A stretch of DNA of 64,000 bases from Malachius bipustulatus (lineage: Eukaryota > Arthropoda > Insecta > Coleoptera > Melyridae), in the NCBI GenBank assembly GCA_910589415.1, contig OU342639.1, positions 744,001 to 808,000 on the forward strand. The letters run 5' to 3'. A program made the translations under genes and the position numbers. Positions 57,370 to 64,000 of this stretch are shown piece after piece; position 1 is the first letter of the stretch; the number at the start of each line of letters is the position of its first letter. The notes under the pieces were generated by a model. The model saw only the letters and a list, made by a program, of their open reading frames with translations. It made no database searches and had not been told where the DNA came from.

Positions 57370-58305
57370 AATATTAGCAGCCTCACCCGCCCCCTGACCT
57401 AGTCACATAAATGTAAAAAAAAATGGATGTGCAAAAATAATTTATAATAATCAGTCGTAAAAGTATATGTATAAACAATCAAGATTAAAAATAATAATTA
57501 ATTATTTCAAGGTTGTTCAATAAAAATTCGAGTATTATTTTTAATAAGCTATCAGGAAAATATACCTACTTCATGTAAGTATTTATTCGCGTATAGCAGG
57601 TGCGGTATCAAGTTTCAATCACTTCTCCGCCGGTCATATTATTCCATACAATTATGGCATCGCAAATTTTATTAATAATTAAATCGAGAATAAAGTCAAA
57701 ATGTCCGCCAAGCCTGGGCGCTAGAGCATGTAATATTCGAGGGTTTATTGATCGTACATTTTAGCTCGAGCTAATTTATTAAGAAATTTTTTTTTTCAAA
57801 ATCAGTCTAATTTTTAAGAAACTCTATCCAAGATCGGTCTAACAAAATCTTCAAGCTAAAACATTAAAAATTCAAATAATATTTTCCAAGGTCGATCATC
57901 ATCATAAGTTCATAACGGTTCCTAAACGTAATTAGGAATTGATTATAATAATTGTAAATTAAATAAATAGTCTTTCCACAATCGAGTTAGAAGAGAGTTC
58001 ATTCCAACGCTCCACTAGAACGAGTAGATCATATTACACCCCGGTGATGGCAAGCACACATTCATACCTACATATTATGCATATGACATCTAAAATTATT
58101 TTCACATTAAATTTTCAAGATGTGTTGTATTTGACCGAGTATGTATGATTTTCTCTATTTGGAAAAATCTGATATTTATAGTAAATAATTAATGGGAATG
58201 GCAATACCATGTAAACAGACAGGTGCTAGGTAAAAAGCTATAGGAGAAAAAAATCGGAGTTAATAAACGGAGAACAAGTAAAGCATTTGAAAATAATGAC
58301 GCTCC
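57370..58305. other. No gene recognised
   Basis: AT-rich, with one more YCAAGGYCR match at 57886 and isolated CG dinucleotides. No domain-bearing ORF. Confidence 0.35.
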
Positions 58306-58526
58306 CAAGCAAGCCGCCTCCACAGGTTGCCTCAAGCAAGCCGCTTCCACACTTCACTGATGGATCATTGTAGATCATCGAACATAGTAAGGTGGGCAGT
58401 CGCCTGGGCTAGAGAAAGCATTAATCGGTGAATATTAAAAATATAGAGAGACAGCGTTGCAAGAGTTACATAGATTAAGCGAGATAAACGGAAACCGGTT
58501 GGGGAAAGATCAAAGTAGCTGCCACC

Positions 58527-58680
58527 GGCAAGCCGCCTCCAGCAAGCCGCCTCCAGCAAGCCGCCTCCAGCAAGCCACCTCCAGCAAGCCACCTCCAGCA
58601 AGCCGCCTCCAGCAAACCGCCTCCAGCAAGCCACCTCCAGCAAGCCACCTCCAGCAAGCCACCTCCAGCAAGCCGCCTCA
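58527..58680 (+). repeat. 14-bp minisatellite, 11 units
   Basis: Unit AGCAAGCCGCCTCC with an AGCAAGCCACCTCC variant, head to tail. Two stray units lie at about 58306-58350. The period is not a multiple of three, so the long open frames on both strands through it are artefacts of the repeat. Confidence 0.92.
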
Positions 58681-58739
58681 ACAGGTCGCTCCTGAAAACC
58701 GTCTCCACAGGCCAATCCTGCAACAATCACCCTAAAGTA

Positions 58740-59990
58740 TACGGAAGGTGGAATGTATACATTATATTATATTGAAAAGCTATAAGAGAAAAAAATCCGA
58801 AGCTATAGAAAATAGTGACACCAAATGTATTGGTAGTTGAAGAATGGCTAGAAAACACGGCAATTATCGTGGAAGTCTTGATTATCTTCTTCTATTTTTA
58901 TGGGATTAAGACACCTTTGTGCACATAGCCAGAAGTTTTGATTAATAAATCGAATTGTAAAAATTATCGAGAGGATTTAATGACTATTTACCTACGCTTC
59001 AGAATTGACAGCTAAGAGACAATAAATGCGAGGAAACTCACATTAGAATGAGATTTCTCTATTATACGGCTCGAAAATAATTAAATAGAGAAAGCTGCGC
59101 TAGAATAAGATGGGGATGTAAAGTTAATTAATTATAATCCTTTAGGTGAATCATCTAAGGGAATGTTTGAAAAAATGCTAGCTTATGCGGGGTGTGTGAA
59201 AATAATGTATAATCCATCCCACCGCTATAGTCGTAAAAGTATTCATAATTACGAAATAATTATAGGTCGTATAAGATAGCCGTGCAAATAGTATCAAATC
59301 GATGGTGACAAACATAGAGAATCACAAAACCGATCGTGAAAATTATAAAATTATGATGGAAAGTTATGAAAAAAATTCTGCAAGTCCTGAGCAGTGATGA
59401 TTTGTATTAGTGGAAAAATCATCCTACAAATCTTAGTTAGCTAAGAGGAACTTTAAAATTAAATCTGAATTGTAATCATAATGTAAGAAATAATTAATTG
59501 AACACAAGACATCATTAATTGGTGTATTGCACAAATCTAATTACTTTAGTACCTACTATGTATGAAATGAAGTTTTAGAAGTTGCTTAACCACAAAATAA
59601 TAGGTAACATTTGAATTCATTAATAATAAGCTTGTTGATATAATATAAAAGGGGTCAATAAATTTGCCGAGTATAAGGAATTCATGCCACGATAAGGATC
59701 ACATATCTACACACACGATTTAAACTGAGATGGAACCAGAGTAAAGTTGACACTAAATTGTATAGCCTCTCGAGAACGAGAAAATTTTGCAAAGGATGAA
59801 AACAGAGGTCAATGTTAGAATTTTTTTAATACTACCCCTTCAGTTTTACCTAAATAACTTCATTTAAAGTCTGATAATCATCAAACTTTACAGAAAACAT
59901 CTCTTTAATAGTTTACATGTATAAATATTATTTTTGAATGATGCCATTAAAAATACGCTATTTTGACCAAATTATATTATAAGCGTTTTA
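58740..59990. other. No gene recognised
   Basis: AT-rich intergenic sequence. A partial, diverged copy of the following repeat (CTACCCCTTCAGTTTTACCT) is at about 59832. AGCTATAxGAGAAAAAAATC, with x variable, is shared by 58237-58257 and 58777-58798. Confidence 0.4.
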
Positions 59991-60289
59991 TCAACCCCCT
60001 CAACTTTTAGCTAAATTACCAGGCTTAATTATAATCCGATTACCTTCGGATTTTCTTTGATTTTTATCGCAAAGCAGAAACTACAAAATGATGCAGTCTT
60101 GGGGTAGAAAGTTACAACCCCTGCATCTAATACAGAAATATCAACCCCCTAAACTGTTAGCTAAATTATCTAGCTTATTATTTATAATCCGATTTCCTTC
60201 GGATTTTTTTTTTAATTTAATCGTAAAGCAAAAGCTACAACACGCTGCAGTTTTGGGGTAGAAGGTTACGACCCCTGCATCTCTTACAG
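59991..60289 (+). repeat. Direct repeat, two units of about 147 bp, each with a hairpin
   Basis: Units 59991-60135 and 60141-60289 both start TCAACCCCCT and end CCCCTGCATCT...TACAG. Each contains an inverted motif AATCCGATTACCTTCGGATT (variant AATCCGATTTCCTTCGGATT) able to form a 6-7 bp hairpin, and TTTTGGGGTAGAA or TCTTGGGGTAGAA. Substitutions and small gaps distinguish them. Confidence 0.75.
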
Positions 60290-60730
60290 TCACATGATGG
60301 TTAAGTAAATTTAGAAAAACATTTTGGAATGAAGACTTATATCAAAATGTTTGAAACAATTGAAACTCTGTTGAAGAAAAAAGTTCTTATGTTAAGACTA
60401 CATACCTAAATAATTTTCTTCGGTCATTCTAACAGATTAATCGAAATAATTTATAAATTTAATGACTAAATGTGGTGAATTTTTGATAGTATTTTTATTA
60501 TTTTATTATCATATTGTATTTATGATATTTATTGATTATGAATAAAACACTAATTTTAAACATAAATTTTATGATATTTAGTTTTAAAGGTGTAATAAAA
60601 CAAAAAATAAATATACATAATTATTATTTTAAGAAAATATTTACAAATATTCAAAATTTACAAAATTACCTTAATTAACTTAAATAATATATAAATAAAT
60701 TTATACATCTATAAATACATTCAACTTAAA

Positions 60731-61045
60731 CTAAGCGTTAAGTAGATGATATCCAACACATTCGTCCAGGGTTACACACTCCAGAGCTTCAACCTCTTCA
60801 CCGGCTATGACTCGCTCCAACCAATGCCAGAGAGAATCCGGTAGTCGTCGCACCACGTCCTGTAGGTGATGAATGCACCCTTGCCGGTAGATTTCCTGGA
60901 GGGTGCAGAAGACGCAATAGCTGGCGTTGCTGCACAGCCAGCAGGTAGTTTCAGCCACTTCGTATCGCTGCGTGTCTTCTGCTGGGTCCCCCATTTGCTT
61001 GGAAGTTATTGACAGAATTTGGAACTGCAAGGACATCTCCTCCAT
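60731..61045 (-). CDS. Small Cys-rich protein, unrecognised
   Basis: 104 residues from ATG at 61045, unassigned. A CxxC-x5-CxxC pattern (C35, C38, C44, C47 in TTCWLCSNASYCVFC) with C57 and H59/H60 close by could bind zinc. The rest is Leu/Glu-rich (RRLPDSLWHWLERVIAGEEV). The frame is open upstream of the ATG for about 15 further codons, so the start or an upstream exon is uncertain. An A/T-rich stretch with TTTATT (AATAAA on this strand) follows near 60490. Divergently arranged with the gene at 61410, sharing a 365-bp interval with AAGGTC motifs. Confidence 0.5.
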   Translation of the reverse strand: MEEMSLQFQILSITSKQMGDPAEDTQRYEVAETTCWLCSNASYCVFCTLQEIYRQGCIHHLQDVVRRLPDSLWHWLERVIAGEEVEALECVTLDECVGYHLLNA

Positions 61046-61207
61046 CGCCTTCCTTACTCTCTCTATACCGGTTCCAATAACATCTCCTCGGCTGGACTCA
61101 CATAGCCGCTGTCTGAAGACATCTTGAACTCTGGATTCTTACACACTGATCTGGACACACTGCTTAACGATATACTGAATGCTTCAAACTAGGAGGCGCT
61201 ATTTAGT

Positions 61208-61333
61208 CTCCACAGATGATCTCGAACTGAAGATTACCCAGCCTGAAGGTCGCATTGAACTGAAGGTCACCCAGCCAGAAGGTGATATCGATACAAGGTC
61301 AACATCATCAAGGTCGCTCAAATGATATATAAG
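61208..61333 (+). promoter_or_regulatory. Probable shared promoter region with AAGGTC repeats and TATA box
   Basis: GAACTGAAGATTACCCAGCC and GAACTGAAGGTCACCCAGCC form a two-unit direct repeat, followed by ACAAGGTCA and TCAAGGTCG (61308-61316), then TATATAAG at 61326-61333, 77 bp before the next ATG. The same AAGGTC sequence dominates the array at 56.4-57.4 kb. Confidence 0.5.
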
Positions 61334-61409
61334 CGGATATATATCATTCAGACGTGTCTGATAGAGTTCTACAGTATAATTAGTTCTATTCATAGTGTTA
61401 GTGTCCAAG

Positions 61410-62273
61410 ATGTCATCCAGAGTTACAAGTAAGTACAATCATAAATCTAATAAGTCATCTCGTAATCGTGCTTTTTTAAAACAACTATTGTTAGCGCCAA
61501 AGAATGATGATGTGATAACATTAGAATGTCATTCACAATGTAGTGAGTGTGTGGCCGGGCCCTCAGAAAGTGGGAAGAAACGTGCACTCGAAGTGACACC
61601 CCAACCTGAGATTTCGGCTAAACAGACACTGCATACGGAATCGGGAATCCCACCTCCGGCAGCGAAACGCCCCAAGAAATTATCATTATCTTTGAAAAAA
61701 TGTACCGAGTCTTGTGGCGAATTGTTACCGGAGGAAACATCTTATTCTGCGGCCATTAAATGCACCGAAACATCATATGACCAAGTATGTAAAGATCGCG
61801 GCAATGACGGTGTGGTCAATATTATATCAAACCAACTGATATGTGGACCTACCAGCATAATAACAGACGAGGAAATCGTAGATGAGTTTATTAATGAGGA
61901 ACTGTGTAAACGTGACATCCAAGTGGATTCGATTTTACCAAGAGAATCTGCGATAGATGTCACATCTATGCAAAATCCGCAACCGATTTCCTTGGATGAT
62001 TCGATCGAGTTGAGTCAAAATTTTATTAATGTTATGCTTGGTATTGGTGGTTCGACAGGACAGAACGTTGCAGAACCTCCGACGATGAAACCGGGAGGCG
62101 CTTCATTGTCGAATGTTCCGGGAATATTTGAAAATTATATAAAAACTAGTAAGAATCGCATAATAACACAAATTGAATTCACAAAAAATGTTAAAGAACA
62201 ATTTATTAAAATTTTCGATACTCAATTAGAGTTTTTGCAAAACCAACTTTCTGTTTACGATGAACGAGCATGA
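61410..62273 (+). CDS. Unrecognised 287-residue protein with basic nuclear-type signal
   Basis: Start chosen at ATG 61410; the upstream in-frame GTG at 61395 is not a likely start. The N-terminus is Ser/Lys/Arg-rich (SKYNHKSNKSSRNRAFLKQ). KKRALEVTPQPE, and PPPAAKRPKKLSLSLKK near residues 85-100, look like a nuclear localisation signal. The middle is acidic, and the C-terminal 50 residues (NVKEQFIKIFDTQLEFLQNQ) look helical. No catalytic motif. It has a TATA box upstream, AATAAA 61 bp after the stop, and then the next gene's TATA box almost at once. Function unknown; a DNA-associated or scaffold role is only a guess. Confidence 0.65.
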   Translation: MSSRVTSKYNHKSNKSSRNRAFLKQLLLAPKNDDVITLECHSQCSECVAGPSESGKKRALEVTPQPEISAKQTLHTESGIPPPAAKRPKKLSLSLKKCTESCGELLPEETSYSAAIKCTETSYDQVCKDRGNDGVVNIISNQLICGPTSIITDEEIVDEFINEELCKRDIQVDSILPRESAIDVTSMQNPQPISLDDSIELSQNFINVMLGIGGSTGQNVAEPPTMKPGGASLSNVPGIFENYIKTSKNRIITQIEFTKNVKEQFIKIFDTQLEFLQNQLSVYDERA

Positions 62274-62333
62274 TTTATGATTGTACCTCCCTCCCACCCA
62301 TCCTTCTATCTATCAATCATAATATAGTATTAC

Positions 62334-62339
62334 AATAAA
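62334..62339 (+). terminator. Polyadenylation signal AATAAA
   Basis: Located 61 bp after the stop of the preceding gene and 24 bp before the next TATA box. Confidence 0.65.
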
Positions 62340-62362
62340 TCACAACCCTCTATTAGACAGTC

Positions 62363-62370
62363 TATAAATA
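62363..62370 (+). promoter_or_regulatory. TATA box TATAAATA
   Basis: 32 bp before the ATG at 62402, implying a 5' untranslated region of only a few bases. Confidence 0.6.
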
Positions 62371-62401
62371 CTTGTGCCGAGAAAACAAAATAGCGTAAAC
62401 G

Positions 62402-63282
62402 ATGGCATCATACAAGTGTCCGAGATGTTTGGTTGTCTATGTGGACCAAGAGGGGTTGTTCAACCACCTCGAGCACGGATGTAAAAGATCGCTCTCAACT
62501 CGAACATCAGGTAATGTGATAAGTAGGTAATCTAAATTCGGCGTGAATTAATATAATTATTTACCAGCTTCAACAAGTCGCACTACTGATGACGCGCCTG
62601 CAAAGAAGGGAAAGCTCGTCAACAACTCTACTCGTAAGTTATATACCTAATTGTATGCTTTTTCCTCTGCTTAGCAGAAAGTATTATTTCAGCGAAGATG
62701 CTGTACTGCAACGTGTGTGAAGTACAAGTTCCAAGCAATACCTATACTGTCCACATACAAAGTTTGCGGCATAGATCGTATTTTTGGAAAAGTGACAGCG
62801 GACGTGTTGAAATTGGAAGTACGGTATATGGAGGTAGGTTGGCGAGTTACAAAGTCAGCAGTGATGTGAAGCACGTTAGTGTTGAGGATTTTATAACCGA
62901 TGTTCGGGAGGACGTATTCGCAGTATTAGACAATGAGTTAATAATACATCGAACTTTTAAAGTGAATTTTGAATTGTTTGGTTTGTACTACTTGCAAAGC
63001 AAATATATTAGAGACATTAAGTCATTTATTTTTAGTAATAGGGTAGTGTGCGCCTCCACTAATTTAGATAGTTTATATTTAGATGTAGTACAAGTATTTA
63101 ACCAAAAAACTTCCGAATTTCTTAAGCATGATTCTGGATGGATTTTGGAAAATTTAATTTGTGTAGAAATTAATGTTAATAAGTATAACCCACTCAGAGC
63201 TAGCTCATATATTCCCATACCTCCGAGTATAGAAAAGAAAAAGAAAATTGTAAAGAGGTGGTGGGGGATACCGGCAATATAA
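62402..63282 (+). CDS. Three-exon zinc-finger protein, mobile/viral polymerase-leader type
   Basis: Proposed exons 62402-62510, 62568-62633 and 62693-63282 (254 residues). Both introns are GT-AG and in the same phase, and the joined frame is open. Finger 1 is C6-C9-H22-C27 (YKCPRCLVVYVDQEG). Finger 2 is C64-C67-H79-H85 (LYCNVCEVQV). A Lys-rich linker in exon 2 joins them. The C-terminal block (FELFGLYYLQSK, HDSGWILENL, INVNKYNPLRASSYIPIP) resembles a family that I recall as lying directly ahead of protein-primed DNA polymerase B domains in arthropod repeat elements. Here the protein stops soon after that block (KIVKRWWGIPAI), with no polymerase. Either it is truncated, or the leader has become a free gene. 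Family link recalled, not searched. Confidence 0.6.
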
Positions 63283-63318
63283 GTAGTCGGTTATTTCAAA
63301 TTTTATAGTTTGCTACAA

Positions 63319-64000
63319 TGAGCGGGTTAAACTTATCGGTATTATGTGAATATGCATCTGCAACCTACGATGTATATAAAAATCAGTTGAAAAATGAAAT
63401 TATGTATAATTTTAGTGGTAATCATAGTTTGTTTAATTATCTGATATCCAAGATTGTTGTGCCGGATGAGGCAATTAAGTGGATAGTTGAAAGTGTAGAG
63501 TCTAATGCTAGTATTATTAGTTCTGTCTTAGAAAATAGAATTGTCTTTGATAAAAAGTATGATGAAATTGTGAGTATTTTACGTGATTGTGGAATTGAAA
63601 CACTTAGTTGTAATTCAGCTTATAAGTTGTTACATCGTAATGGGATAAGATTGTCTATGTTTCAAAAACACTTTTTATTCTTATTATTAGCCAATAAGAA
63701 ATGCTATGATTGTAAAGAAAAGTACGAGGTGAAAAACATTTTCGCCGGATATAAGAATTTACATCACATTGTGGATCAATTAATATGTGAAGCTATCCAG
63801 TATGCCGATAGCAGCCTCATCAAAAATGTAATCAAAGCAGCGGTCGACAATGATATAAAATATGAGTTCGATCCTAACACCTCGTCACATGCAAGGATGC
63901 TGTCCTGGCTTAAACGAAATATTGTAAAAGGTTGCTCCGGAGAAGAAGATAAGTTGGGATGGACTTGTGGACCCGATTCAGGAAAATGGCCCTCGACGCA
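63319..64000 (+). CDS. Unrecognised protein, 3'-partial (runs off the window)
   Basis: ATG at 63319, 36 bp after the preceding stop; the frame stays open for 227 codons to the right edge. The region is mostly helical in look, with a CYDC pair (C129, C132) and a Trp/Cys/Gly-rich end (LGWTCGPDSGKW). No signal peptide or membrane segment. I recognise no domain. The tight spacing to its neighbour and same strand suggest a gene block of common origin. Low GC content resembles the preceding gene. It may contain introns beyond the edge. Confidence 0.55.

Noticed and set aside
58527..58680. Possible CRISPR array
   Set aside because: Head-to-tail 14-bp units with no spacers, in a eukaryotic genome.
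58365..58735. Long Leu/Trp/Gly-rich and Pro/Ser/Gln-rich ORFs on both strands
   Set aside because: They come from the 14-bp minisatellite, whose period is not a multiple of three.
61199..61438. 79-codon minus ORF with repeated PSGWV..FSS
   Set aside because: The repeat is the AAGGTC-type direct repeat in the promoter region read in antisense; no independent support.

Overview
This 64 kb window is animal nuclear DNA, almost certainly from an arthropod and most likely an insect with a large, repeat-rich, AT-rich genome. The grounds are the transposon families present (P/THAP9-like, pogo-like, hAT/ZBED-like, mariner-like, PIF/Harbinger, BEL/Pao, Penelope-like with a GIY-YIG endonuclease), GT-AG introns, TATA boxes and AATAAA signals, and frequent short runs of the ACCTACCT/TAGGTAGG type. 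There are no operons and no bacterial signals. I cannot name the species. Most of the window is transposable elements in nested layers, nearly all broken.

Layout. 0-2.0 kb: P-element-family transposase, cut by the left edge. 2.2-6.2 kb: a probable pogo-type MITE holding a foldback MITE, then a GC-rich segment split by a second, longer foldback MITE. 6.3-9.1 kb: 3' part of a Penelope-like element (PLE) on the minus strand, fused to a gag-like fragment of an LTR element whose leader and LTR-like region run to about 11.6 kb. 11.7-14.6 kb: pogo-like DDE transposase on the minus strand, split by a 259-bp MITE. 15.4-16.8 kb: a tandem and palindromic array of a 460-572 bp unit, each copy carrying a hammerhead ribozyme. 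17.1-18.5 kb: hAT remnant. 19-20.2 kb: second copy of the long foldback MITE. 23.05-30.23 kb: mariner-like element with long inverted arms and a decayed transposase, into which a 5.0-kb LINE has inserted; the LINE carries a further 0.9-kb unidentified insert. 32.0-33.7 and 46.6-48.2 kb: two collinear copies of a 1.63-kb sequence. 37.6-44.95 kb: complete BEL/Pao element with two LTRs, a 5-bp target duplication, a tRNA-Tyr-type primer site and a disabled gag-pol. 45.0-45.8 kb: pogo/Tigger-type MITE. 49.2-53.5 kb: PIF/Harbinger remnant hosting an intact Tc1/mariner-superfamily transposon with a DD82E transposase. 54-56.3 kb: foldback and direct repeats.

From 56.3 kb to the right edge the character changes. 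There is a 1-kb array of same-strand YCAAGGYCR motifs (the FTZ-F1/SF-1 half-site), a 14-bp minisatellite, a hairpin-bearing direct repeat, and then a compact cluster of genes: a small Cys-rich protein on the minus strand, divergent from an unrecognised nuclear-type protein, followed at close spacing by a three-exon zinc-finger gene and a further open frame that runs off the window. The zinc-finger protein carries a C-terminal block that I recall as occurring upstream of protein-primed DNA polymerase B domains in arthropod mobile or viral elements. This cluster is the best candidate for something undescribed; the hammerhead array is the best-supported unusual structure.
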